From Bacteroidetes bacterium ADurb.Bin145 (lineage in GTDB: Bacteria; Bacteroidota; Bacteroidia; Bacteroidales; VadinHA17): a stretch of DNA of 54,245 nucleotides. Position numbers and translations under genes: made by a program. The notes below the pieces were generated by a model that searched no databases, had not been told where the DNA came from, and worked only from the letters and a program-made list of their open reading frames with translations. Position 1 is the first letter of the stretch; every line of letters begins with the position of its first letter. Location of the stretch: the NCBI GenBank assembly GCA_002070505.1, contig MWDJ01000020.1:1-54245 (forward strand), in the 5' to 3' direction. Positions 15,001 to 23,053 of the stretch are shown here, piece by piece.

Positions 15001-17633
15001 ATGGAATGAAAAACAACGCCGAAGGCGCCACTCTTCTTGCAATCAGTACAGATAAGGAGAAATATAACCCGGGAGATGAGGTAAAATTATCTTTCCCCAC
15101 TCCGGAGAATTCAAGGGCAATTGTTTCGCTTGAAAATGCAACAGGAGTACTTGATAAGATCATGGCTCCGGCAACAAAGGGTAATACCGAAGTCCGCTTC
15201 AGGGTTACACCCGAAATGGCACCGAATGTATATGCATATGTAACAGTCATCCAGCCCCATAGCCAGACTGTCAATGATATGCCTGTAAGGCTTTATGGTG
15301 TAGTTCCCGTTATGGTCGAGGACCCCGGGACAAGACTCACCCCGCAGGTGCAGGTTGCCTCTGAGATACGCTCACAGAGACCATTTGAGATCAAAGTAAG
15401 CGAAGCAAACAAGAAGCCAATGACATATACGCTTGCTGTTGTTGATGAAGGACTCCTTGATATCACCGGCTTCAGGACCCCGGATCCCTGGAACTATTTC
15501 TATGCCCGCGAAGCGCTTGGTGTACAGACATGGGACCTTTATGATTATGTCCTCGGTGCTTTCGGCGGGACACTTGAAAGAGTTCTGGCCGTAGGGGGTG
15601 ATGAAGCTTTAGTCGACCGTGCCGCCACCAAGGCTCAGAGATTCATTCCTGTAGTTAAATTCCTGGGACCTTTTACTCTGCAGCAAGGCAAAACAAAGAC
15701 TCACACTGTTATATTACCACAGTATACCGGATCAGTCAGGGTGATGGTGATTGCAGGAAGTGATAAAGCATTCGGTGCGGCAGACAAATCCGTACTTGTA
15801 AGAGACCCACTGATGGTGCTTGTCACTGCACCAAGAGTAATCAGTCCGGGAGAAAAAGCAGCTTTGCCCGTAACAGTTTTTGTTCAGAAGGATGGTATCC
15901 GTGATCTTACACTTAAAGTTGAAGGAAACGATCTTATCAGCTTCGATAAGACATCAATGAATATTACAACGACAGGAACGGGTGAAACAGATTCTGAATT
16001 CTCATTCACGGCAGGCGATAAGACAGGGACTGCGACGATAAAGGTAACCGCCACCGGTGGAGGTGAAACTGCTGTATATGATATGCAACTCGAGATCAGG
16101 AATCCTAATCCTCCTGAAATAAGATCGGAACTAAAGATCCTAAGTGCAGGAGAAAAATGGGAATCATCATTTGAGTCATTCGGCATAGAGGGGTCCAATT
16201 CAGCACGTATTGAGGTTTCATCACTGCCTTCAGTCAATCTTGAAAAACACCTTGATTATCTTCTAAGCTATCCTCATGGTTGTACGGAACAGATAACCTC
16301 AACAGCTTTTCCGCAGCTCTGGCTGACGGAAATCAGCGGTAAAAAAACCGGTGCGACAGAAGAGTCTGCGGTAAATATTAAAGAGGCAATAAGTAAACTG
16401 CTGTCGAGGCAGATGTCGAATGGTGGTCTGGCATTATGGCCTGGTTCCTATCAGCCTGATAACTGGGTTACCTCCTATGCCGGACATTTCCTGCTTGAAG
16501 CTGAACGCAAAGGATACATTATTTCTTCCGGGTTCATTCAGAAATGGACCAGCTATCAGAAGAGGACAGCGAGAGAGTGGCGTTTCGATAACCGGCACAA
16601 ATATTCCTGCAACGATCAGGCTTACAGGCTTTTTACACTGGCACTGGCCGGACAGCCCGACAAGGGAGCAATGAACAGATTGCGGGAAACCGATAATATA
16701 CCCCGGCTTGCCAGATGGCTGCTCGCTGCAGCTTTTGCCCAAACCGGAAGACCGGAAGTGGCCGCTGATCTCCTTGACGTCAGAAATACTGACACGGAAA
16801 AAGAATATAATAATTACTTCTATGGAAGTCCCCTGCGTGATAAGGCAATAGTTTTATATACCCTCAGCCTGCTGAAAAATAAGGAAGAGTCTCTGCTCCT
16901 CGCCAGGGAATTATGCAATGAGCTTAATAAAGAAGGCTGGTACAGCACACAATCACTCGCATGGGGTTTGCTCTCATACATGAAATGGGTGGAAATGCAG
17001 CCTGAAGATAGCGGGGATGCAGCAAAAGTTGTTATCACTTACAACGGAGAAAAAGATGAACATACAATTGCTGCTAAGGAACTATGGACAAAAGACCTGA
17101 AAATGACCGGAGGGAATAATACGCTCTCTGTCGTCAACAATTCAGGTAAAACTGTTTATGCCACCCTTTTAAGAAAAGGCGTTCCCTTGCTTTCTGATGC
17201 TGCTTATGAAGAGAAAGGTCTCGGTATGAAGATTGATTATTTAACAATGGACCTCAACCGGTTCGACAATAGAAATATTACCCAGGGTACAGATTTTATG
17301 ATGGTTGTGAAAGTCTCAAATAACACTTATTCACGGGTGGAAAACATAGCCCTTACACAGATGGTCCCGTCAGGATGGGAGATCAGGAATATGAGGTTGT
17401 TTGAATCAATCACCGGCATAAAAGAAAGTGAATATGACTACCGTGATATCCGGGATGACCGCGTGAATACTTATTTCAGTCTTAATACAGGTGAGACAAA
17501 GACATTCATCCTGATCCTTAATGCAGCCTATAAAGGTGAATTCTTCCAGCCTTCAATATGGGCTGAGGCGATGTATACCGAAAACTGCTATGCAAGGATC
17601 CCGGGTGCGAAAGTGAAAGTTACAGGTTTATAA
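12066..17633 (+). CDS. Bacterial alpha-2-macroglobulin lipoprotein with thioester
   Basis: 1855 residues with lipoprotein signal (LGISSC, Cys19), so it is anchored in the cell envelope. N-terminal MG1-type and Ig-like domains lead to a bait-region-containing macroglobulin core (WRPGDSIYLSVFIKD; FRVTPEMAPNVYAYVTVIQPH; TYTLAVVDEGLLDITGF). The thioester domain carries GCTEQ with Cys1406 and Gln1409, followed by helical repeats. These proteins trap proteases that enter the periplasm, as E. coli YfhM does. The stop is followed after one base by the PBP1C gene, the classic partnership in which macroglobulin protects and PBP1C repairs the envelope. Residues ~465-510 form a very acidic insertion rich in Asp, Tyr and Ser. 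Confidence 0.95.
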   Translation: MKILKLFVLALIILGISSCETKKKGVVKEVIQRVLETPRTTLPIDQGFSEYITAYTSGIVPANGIIEVRFTPEFAARAKKQSPAGLFTFNPLIKGKTEWTDETTLVFRPSKLLDPGKSYRGELNLSRIGEVKERLKIFPLNFHTLKKDFRINTGILESSDDGTTYNLVGEIVTSDFINKQEVESYLEARLNRKNMNIEWDHQDDLIHKFSVAGITRTDKAQEMILKWDGTKSGVPQKNSVVINIPPAGEFRVLDVKIRKGESQSMDVIFSDPVDVSQDLEGLIYLEPSVSTGKSVRSNIVTLIPSASLQEEVTLYVEASVKNRKGTDLETAYSARLDFTAINPGIQLTGDGIILPSSQNLIFPFRAVNLKAVDLKIIKIFENNLPYFLQENDINSGYYVKRFGRPVYAGRIDLTSGTGPGAGSWNLHTINLADYINVEPGVLYKVQLSMRKSYSLSGCELTQEEKRYEELLQQALEQSSTSWDDSDNYYDDDESSIYYSAGFRWEDRDDPCKEAYYSPDKNVSRNILASNIGLIAKRGEDNILHVIANDLITALPASEVTIEVYDYQMQHLISGSTKENGTISLLCNRKPFLLIAKKDKDRNYLKINDGSALSMSSFDVSGTTAEKGIKAFIYGERDVWRPGDSIYLSVFIKDMKKEMPPEHPVQFELINPLEQRVDNQIQKHKGNSLLVFCTRTAPDAVTGNYRAEVKIGGATFTKRIRIETLKPNRLKINLTFPGEILGGESTGSTGSLNVKWLNGSIASNLSTSVEYLLKHTKTEFEKYSQYDFDDPASQFYSETVNIFDDKVDGSGKAAIKFSPRRELNAPGMLNAVFTAKVQEQGGDESIAQFTYKYAPYPVFVGINLPGLKGKNRILFTDTENEVRVVTLDEKGRLLNSQVEMTVYKLSYRWWWESDEEDLAYYIANQIYKPVIRKTVMTRNGEGSFTFRIDKNEWGRYLVRASVPSGHATGKMLLVDWPWEYGMKNNAEGATLLAISTDKEKYNPGDEVKLSFPTPENSRAIVSLENATGVLDKIMAPATKGNTEVRFRVTPEMAPNVYAYVTVIQPHSQTVNDMPVRLYGVVPVMVEDPGTRLTPQVQVASEIRSQRPFEIKVSEANKKPMTYTLAVVDEGLLDITGFRTPDPWNYFYAREALGVQTWDLYDYVLGAFGGTLERVLAVGGDEALVDRAATKAQRFIPVVKFLGPFTLQQGKTKTHTVILPQYTGSVRVMVIAGSDKAFGAADKSVLVRDPLMVLVTAPRVISPGEKAALPVTVFVQKDGIRDLTLKVEGNDLISFDKTSMNITTTGTGETDSEFSFTAGDKTGTATIKVTATGGGETAVYDMQLEIRNPNPPEIRSELKILSAGEKWESSFESFGIEGSNSARIEVSSLPSVNLEKHLDYLLSYPHGCTEQITSTAFPQLWLTEISGKKTGATEESAVNIKEAISKLLSRQMSNGGLALWPGSYQPDNWVTSYAGHFLLEAERKGYIISSGFIQKWTSYQKRTAREWRFDNRHKYSCNDQAYRLFTLALAGQPDKGAMNRLRETDNIPRLARWLLAAAFAQTGRPEVAADLLDVRNTDTEKEYNNYFYGSPLRDKAIVLYTLSLLKNKEESLLLARELCNELNKEGWYSTQSLAWGLLSYMKWVEMQPEDSGDAAKVVITYNGEKDEHTIAAKELWTKDLKMTGGNNTLSVVNNSGKTVYATLLRKGVPLLSDAAYEEKGLGMKIDYLTMDLNRFDNRNITQGTDFMMVVKVSNNTYSRVENIALTQMVPSGWEIRNMRLFESITGIKESEYDYRDIRDDRVNTYFSLNTGETKTFILILNAAYKGEFFQPSIWAEAMYTENCYARIPGAKVKVTGL

Positions 17634-17634
17634 A

Positions 17635-19980
17635 TTGAGAAGGAAGACAAGGATAATGATTCTTGCAGCCGGGGTATTGATTACTCCGGTTTTGCTTTCT
17701 CCCCTGCCCAGGTTCCGGGCACCCTTATCTACTGTTGTTGAAGCAGATAACGGAGAACTGCTCGGGGCAAGGATCGCTGATGACGGCCAATGGAGGTTCC
17801 CTCCCTCCGACAGTGTCCCGGAAAAATTCAAAAAAGCTCTCCTTACATTTGAGGATCGTTATTTCTACCGGCACCCGGGTATTAATCCTGTTTCGATTGT
17901 CCGGGCATTAATACTGAATATCAAGGCAGGCAAAATAGTCAGTGGAGGAAGTACAATAACTATGCAGGTTGCCCGCATAGCACGAGGAAATAAGTCGCGT
18001 ACCTACACCGGGAAGATCATTGAGATGCTCTCCGCCCTGAAGTTGGAACTGTTCAGCTCAAAGAACAAGATACTCCGTACTTATGTGGCTAATGCTCCTT
18101 TCGGAGGTAACACCGTAGGTCTTGAAGCAGCCGCATGGCGTTATACAGGTAAATCCCCTGCCAATATAACATGGGCTGAAGCTGCAGCTCTTGCAGTACT
18201 TCCCAACTCTCCCTCGCTTGTCTTTCCCGGAAGAAACAAGGAGATCCTTAAAACCCGCCGCGATGATCTTTTAAGGAGCTTATATAAAAGAGAGTTCTTT
18301 GATTCACTTACTTTAGTCCTGGCTCTTGATGAGCCTCTGCCCGGAGAGCCGGAGTCATTGCTGGCAAGAGCTCCACACCTTACTGATTATTTCTTCGTGA
18401 AACAGAAAGGGCAAAGGATCAGGACTACAATAGATCCTGAAATACAGGACCGGGCGGCAGAGATCTTCAGGATACATCAGAAAGATCTCTCAGGTAATTT
18501 CATCAATAATTCAGCCGGCATAATCGCTGATGTTGAGACAGGAAATGTTCTTGCTTATATCGGGAACTGTTCAACTGAAAAACCCGGTGATCATTCAGGA
18601 GATGTTGATATTATCCGGTCACTGCGCAGTACCGGAAGTATTCTGAAGCCGATCCTTTATGCCGGGATGCAGAATTCAGGCCGGATACTGCCCGATGCAC
18701 TTATTCCTGACATACCATCCCATTTCCCCGGCTTCACACCAAAGAATTTTGACATGTCATTCAGCGGAGCTGTCCCGGCCTCATTTGCACTCTCACAATC
18801 CCTTAACATCCCGGCTGTGAAGATGCTCCAGGATTTCAGCCCGGAGCTTTTCCTTAACCTACTTAAAAGAACCGGATTTACATCTTTCAGCAGAACAGCT
18901 GATCATTACGGACTCTCTCTCATACTTGGCGGAGGAGAGACTTCACTGTGGGAACTTACAGGTGTTTATGCTTCATTGTCAAGAACACTTAAGACATATA
19001 ATTCAACAAATAAATATTATAAGGAGACTTATCATCCGCTCAGACTGGTGAAAGGAAAAAATGATGAAGCATTTGAGACTGAAGAAAGTGATCCTCCGCT
19101 TTCAGCCTCAGCAATATGGCTTACATATGATGCTTTGAAAAAAGTGAACAGGCCGGAAGGTGAATCCGGATGGCAATATTTCTCTTCTTCAGGTAACATT
19201 GCCTGGAAAACAGGCACAAGCTTTGGTTTCCGCGACGCATGGGCCCTTGGCACAACTCCGGGATATGTCATAGGTGTATGGGCTGGCAATGCCGATGGTG
19301 AAGGCAGGCCCGGACTGACCGGGATCTCGGCTGCTGCTCCTATACTGTTCGATCTCGTCAACTTGATGGGATCAGTCCCCTGGTTCTCCGAACCATCAGA
19401 AGAGCTTACAATGATAACTGTCTGTAAAAGAAGCGGGTACAGGGCCGGACCTGATTGTCCGGAAACAACAGAGATCCCGGCCTGTATAAGCGGGCTCAGA
19501 AGTGAAGTGTGCCCTTATCATAGACTGATCCATCTTGACAAGAGCGGTAAGTGGCAGGTCAACGCAGGCTGTGCGCCCCCCGGAGAAATAAGAAATGAAC
19601 AATGGTTCGTGCTGCCACCGGCTATGGAATACTTTTACAGGCTAAGACATCCGGAATATGAAGTGCTGCCGCCATTTGCCCCCGGCTGCAGTCCCGGGAA
19701 AACGATACCTGTAATGGAATTCATCTATCCTTCACCGGGAATAAAAATATTCATCCCCCGCGATCAGACAGGATCACTGACAAGAGTGATCCCGGAAGTA
19801 GCTCATCGTAATCCCTCAAAAAAACTGTTCTGGCATCTTGATCAAAAATATATCGCAACTACAGTATCCGTTCATCAGATTGAGATCATTACAGAACCCG
19901 GCGACCACATACTTACTGTTGTTGACGAGGACGGCAATACAATTAAATGCGGATTCAGCATCATCGGTGCTGTAAAATGA
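17635..19980 (+). CDS. pbpC: Penicillin-binding protein 1C
   Basis: Bifunctional peptidoglycan synthase. Numbering uses the TTG at 17635 (781 residues). An in-frame ATG at 17656, preceded by AAGGAAG, is an equally good start and would give 774 residues. A signal anchor (MILAAGVLITPVLLS) leads to the glycosyltransferase domain with EDRYFYRHPG (Glu73) and GGSTITMQVAR. The transpeptidase domain has SILK (Ser335), SLN in SQSLNIPA and KTGTSFG (about 525). A C-terminal BiPBP-type beta domain (about 690-781) is typical of PBP1C. Together with the upstream macroglobulin gene it forms the YfhM-PbpC envelope-defence pair. Confidence 0.95.
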   Translation: MRRKTRIMILAAGVLITPVLLSPLPRFRAPLSTVVEADNGELLGARIADDGQWRFPPSDSVPEKFKKALLTFEDRYFYRHPGINPVSIVRALILNIKAGKIVSGGSTITMQVARIARGNKSRTYTGKIIEMLSALKLELFSSKNKILRTYVANAPFGGNTVGLEAAAWRYTGKSPANITWAEAAALAVLPNSPSLVFPGRNKEILKTRRDDLLRSLYKREFFDSLTLVLALDEPLPGEPESLLARAPHLTDYFFVKQKGQRIRTTIDPEIQDRAAEIFRIHQKDLSGNFINNSAGIIADVETGNVLAYIGNCSTEKPGDHSGDVDIIRSLRSTGSILKPILYAGMQNSGRILPDALIPDIPSHFPGFTPKNFDMSFSGAVPASFALSQSLNIPAVKMLQDFSPELFLNLLKRTGFTSFSRTADHYGLSLILGGGETSLWELTGVYASLSRTLKTYNSTNKYYKETYHPLRLVKGKNDEAFETEESDPPLSASAIWLTYDALKKVNRPEGESGWQYFSSSGNIAWKTGTSFGFRDAWALGTTPGYVIGVWAGNADGEGRPGLTGISAAAPILFDLVNLMGSVPWFSEPSEELTMITVCKRSGYRAGPDCPETTEIPACISGLRSEVCPYHRLIHLDKSGKWQVNAGCAPPGEIRNEQWFVLPPAMEYFYRLRHPEYEVLPPFAPGCSPGKTIPVMEFIYPSPGIKIFIPRDQTGSLTRVIPEVAHRNPSKKLFWHLDQKYIATTVSVHQIEIITEPGDHILTVVDEDGNTIKCGFSIIGAVK

Positions 19981-20015
19981 TCCAAAAAACAGTATTTTTG
20001 ACATTTTTGAAAGAG

Positions 20016-20528
20016 ATGGATCCTGATGAAATGTTCCCGGTTGTTGACGATACCGGCAGGGAGATAGGCCTGGCTCCGAGAAGTGTTTGCCATAATGGAA
20101 AAAGCAAACTGCTGCATCCCGTGGTGCATTTCCATCTGTTCAGTGATCAGGGGGAGCTTTACCTGCAGAAACGGGCAATGACAAAAGATCTTTTACCGGG
20201 AAAGTGGGACACTTCAGTAGGGGGACATATAAGTCCCGGAGAGAAAACTGAAGATGCCCTAAGAAGGGAAACTAAAGAAGAACTTGGGATCAATATCCTC
20301 GATTTTAAATTCAGAAAGAAATATATATGGGAATCGCCACGAGAAAGAGAACTCGTTTATTCATTTACAGGCACTTCAAAAGACATACCGGTAATATTTA
20401 AAGATGAGATTGACGAGGGAAGGTTCTGGACACTTGATGAGATTGAGGAAAATCTCGGGAAAGGTGTTTTTACTCCGAACTTCGAATTTGAATTTGGAAT
20501 GCTCTTTAAAGATCAGGCCGACAGTTAA
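20016..20528 (+). CDS. Nudix hydrolase, YfcD/IPP-isomerase-like group
   Basis: About 170 residues from the ATG at 20016 (MDPDEMFPVVDDTG, the usual N-terminus of this group). An earlier in-frame ATG at 19977 overlaps the pbpC stop as ATGA and is a real alternative if the genes are translationally coupled. The Nudix box is complete: G-x5-E-x7-RETKEELGI within GGHISPGE...RRETKEELGI. The block LLHPVVHFHLF and LYLQKRAMTKDLLPGKWD is typical of the group related to isopentenyl-diphosphate isomerase. Substrates are unknown; nucleoside diphosphate derivatives are likely. Confidence 0.88.
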   Translation: MDPDEMFPVVDDTGREIGLAPRSVCHNGKSKLLHPVVHFHLFSDQGELYLQKRAMTKDLLPGKWDTSVGGHISPGEKTEDALRRETKEELGINILDFKFRKKYIWESPRERELVYSFTGTSKDIPVIFKDEIDEGRFWTLDEIEENLGKGVFTPNFEFEFGMLFKDQADS

Positions 20529-20553
20529 TGAATACCGCATTAAATGGCAGAAA

Positions 20554-20585
20554 TTTGCATACGTGTTTTTTTTTTATTATCTTTA
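20554..20585 (+). promoter_or_regulatory. Candidate promoter TTTG-N20-TATCTTTA
   Basis: A -33 TTTG (20554-20557) is followed after 20 bases by TATCTTTA (20578-20585), one mismatch from TAnnTTTG, 18 bases before the ATG at 20603. Spacing matches the Bacteroidota promoter. Confidence 0.5.
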
Positions 20586-20602
20586 GTGAATAGCCTTCTT
20601 TT

Positions 20603-20854
20603 ATGACAGATACGGTCAGGATATTAATTTTAAAAAACCAGGTGGAAGCCAGCCTTCTGGACGAGATACTGAAGGAAAGAGACATCCCCCATATCATTAA
20701 ATCGTATCACGATCTTGCCTATGATGGATTGTGGCAGACGCCGACAGCCTGGGGTCAGCTTGATGCCCCGGAGCAGTATAAAGAAGAGATCCTGAAACTT
20801 TATGAGGAAATGTCGCTGCCGGAAAACCTGTCTGAAACTATCCGGCAGGAATAG
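20603..20854 (+). CDS. Small DUF2007-like protein
   Basis: 83 residues. The N-terminal half (VRILILKNQVEASLLDEILKERD then IPHIIKSYHD) resembles the DUF2007 domain, a small ferredoxin-like fold with a GlnB-like topology, described as a putative signal-transducing module. The C-terminus is acidic and helical. No catalytic residues are evident. It has a good promoter of its own and ends just before the convergent corA gene, so it is probably monocistronic. Confidence 0.65.
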   Translation: MTDTVRILILKNQVEASLLDEILKERDIPHIIKSYHDLAYDGLWQTPTAWGQLDAPEQYKEEILKLYEEMSLPENLSETIRQE

Positions 20855-20862
20855 GTTTTCCT

Positions 20863-21891
20863 TTACAATTCATCGTCCTGTCTTGTAATATCCCTTCTTT
20901 CCATCCTGCGAATAAGGAAAAAGCTTATTAATCCAATAATCATCATCCCAAGGAGAAAAAGCGGATAGGCTAATTTCCAGTTATCCTGTCCGGTCATCAT
21001 TGTCCATTCCGACATTCCCCCAATGCTTGCAAGTAAGGTAAGAGGCATGAATATTGTCGCTATAAGTGTCAGACGTCTAACCGAGTTATTAGTCTTGTTC
21101 GACATTTTTGTCATCCGGTTGTTAAGCATAGATGTATATAGTTCCATCAGGTTGGTGGCAATTTCCCTGTTGGTCTCGGTAAGCTCAAAGAATTTTGTCA
21201 GGTGATCATAAATATCCCTGAAATGGAAAATCGCTTTATCTTGTATGAAGGGACAATCCTGCCTGCATATCTTAACAAGTATCTCCCGCTCATGAAAAAG
21301 GCTTTTCCGAAGGTTTACCAGGTCTTTTTTCAACTTCAGTAATTCGGTCGGCTGAAATTTCTCAGGGGAATCAAGTATCTCATCCTCCGCTATCTCCATT
21401 TCATCTTCTATTGCTTCAAAAGCCTGAAGTTTTTCATCTACAACATAATCAAGAACTTTATGCATAAGAAAAGCCGGACCGGATTTTGCCATTCCCGGTT
21501 CACTCTCAATAATGTTTTGAATATTGTTCAGCGGTTTCCTGCCTTCAGAATTAATGCCGCTTACAGTTATAAGAAAATCTTTCCCTATGAAAAAATCAAC
21601 CTCATCAATGGACAGGGTTTTATCGTGATAGTTGAAAGAATTCGTTATTATAAAGGTATTGTTCGGGAAATGTTCGATCTTGGGTATCTGCTTGGTATCA
21701 AGGCAGTCCTCGACCGACAGCGGATGAACCCCCATTGTATCGACAAGTGAGTGCAGTTCCTGCATCGGGGGATTATAGAAATTCAGCCAGATGAATCCCC
21801 CCTCCCGGAGAGCTTCAATAGCATCTTCAGCACTTTTAAGTCCGTAAAAAAGACCTGTGGGAGTAAAATGATAGAATTTTGACTGGGGCAT
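20863..21891 (-). CDS. corA: CorA-family divalent cation channel with GMS instead of GMN
   Basis: 342 residues. An N-terminal cytoplasmic alpha/beta domain (MGVHPLSVEDCLD, the usual CorA block) is followed by a long acidic coiled coil (about 145-260). Two C-terminal membrane helices follow: TLIATIFMPLTLLASIGG and LAYPLFLLGMMIIGLISFFLI. The loop that should read GMN, the selectivity signature of CorA/Mrs2, reads GGMSEW (Met293, Ser294). The family fold is unmistakable, but Asn is replaced, which may change ion preference or place this in a CorA subfamily with a different cation. The gene is convergent with the DUF2007-like gene. Confidence 0.92.
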   Translation of the reverse strand: MPQSKFYHFTPTGLFYGLKSAEDAIEALREGGFIWLNFYNPPMQELHSLVDTMGVHPLSVEDCLDTKQIPKIEHFPNNTFIITNSFNYHDKTLSIDEVDFFIGKDFLITVSGINSEGRKPLNNIQNIIESEPGMAKSGPAFLMHKVLDYVVDEKLQAFEAIEDEMEIAEDEILDSPEKFQPTELLKLKKDLVNLRKSLFHEREILVKICRQDCPFIQDKAIFHFRDIYDHLTKFFELTETNREIATNLMELYTSMLNNRMTKMSNKTNNSVRRLTLIATIFMPLTLLASIGGMSEWTMMTGQDNWKLAYPLFLLGMMIIGLISFFLIRRMERRDITRQDDEL

Positions 21892-22039
21892 GATAATTAA
21901 TTTGAATTCCTTGATAAAATCATTAGTTAAAATTACAAAAAAGTTTCCTGCGATCTGATTGTATTTTTTTTGATTTCATCAGATAATTTTATAACCTTAG
22001 TGATCTGAATTTCCAGAGGTAAGGGTTAACAGGGTACAG

Positions 22040-22933
22040 ATGGATTCGCCACAAATTAAAAGATCGCTTTTCATACTTAATCCTCATGCCGGTGTTCTGC
22101 CTGTAAAGCTGATCCTTTCAAAGGAACTCCTGAGGCGAAAGAATGAGCTGACCTGTTTCAGATCATTAAGCATTGATGAATCTGGAATACTTATCAGACA
22201 GGCATTCAATAAGTACGATTTTTTTGTTGCAGCCGGAGGAGATGGAACCGTAAGGAGTGTAGCCAAACAGCTAATCGGGACAGATAAGATCCTGGGAGTC
22301 CTTCCAATGGGGTCGGGAAACGGATTTGCCAGGGAATTCGGATTCAGACCGATCATCCGCTCACTGTTGTCAGACATAACAAAAGCCGGATGTCTTACAG
22401 TGGATGTGATTGAGCTGAACGATCATATGTGCCTCAATGTAGCCGGTGTCGGCCTGGACAGTTTTGTAGCTCACTCTTTCGAGAAATCAAGAACGCGGGG
22501 ATTCTGGCTTTATGCCCTGATGACACTAAAGAATTTTGCAAAGATGAAGCCCTTCCTTGTCGAGATACAGATAGAAAATCAGGAACCCTTCTCCGAGGAA
22601 GTCTTTGATCTTACAATCGCCAATACAAGACAATTCGGTTATAATGCGTTTATCGCTCCCGAAGCCAAACCAAATGATGGCATTATTGATATTGTCATCC
22701 TAAAACCATTCCCAAAGATCCTTGCCCCGTTAATTATCTACCGGCTTTTCAGGCGAACAATTAAAGACTCGAGATACGTTAAATATCTAAAAACGGGAGA
22801 ATCCTTCATAATCAGGACAAAAGAAAAAAGATACCACATCGATGGGGATCCTTTTGAGATGGAAGGTGAAATAAATGTCCGCATACGCCGTAATGCCCTC
22901 ACAGTGCTTAAAACAAAACGCAACAAATTCTGA
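22040..22933 (+). CDS. Diacylglycerol/lipid kinase family protein
   Basis: 297 residues, the standard size of soluble DgkB/YegS-type lipid kinases. The ATP-binding signature GGDGTV (66-71) and GSGNGFARE are intact, with ILNPHAG at the N-terminus and the acidic HIDGDPFEMEG block near the C-terminus that binds the regulatory metal. It phosphorylates diacylglycerol or a related lipid; the exact lipid (phosphatidylglycerol, sphingoid base, DAG) cannot be told apart by sequence alone. It is transcribed alone; a 10-bp hairpin follows. Confidence 0.93.
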   Translation: MDSPQIKRSLFILNPHAGVLPVKLILSKELLRRKNELTCFRSLSIDESGILIRQAFNKYDFFVAAGGDGTVRSVAKQLIGTDKILGVLPMGSGNGFAREFGFRPIIRSLLSDITKAGCLTVDVIELNDHMCLNVAGVGLDSFVAHSFEKSRTRGFWLYALMTLKNFAKMKPFLVEIQIENQEPFSEEVFDLTIANTRQFGYNAFIAPEAKPNDGIIDIVILKPFPKILAPLIIYRLFRRTIKDSRYVKYLKTGESFIIRTKEKRYHIDGDPFEMEGEINVRIRRNALTVLKTKRNKF

Positions 22934-22967
22934 TACAGCTTTCTCAAAACTACACGGCATAATAAAT

Positions 22968-22991
22968 GAGGTGCGGACCCCTCCGCACCTC
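22968..22991. terminator. Hairpin between convergent lipid kinase and blaR1 genes
   Basis: GAGGTGCGGA (22968-22977), loop CCCC, TCCGCACCTC (22982-22991): a perfect 10-bp stem. No strong T-run on either side, so a bidirectional terminator is inferred from position and symmetry. Confidence 0.55.
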
Positions 22992-23053
22992 TCCTAAAAC
23001 CCACTGCTCTTAAAGGTATTCAGGATATGCAAATAACTCTGTTTTACAGCTAT

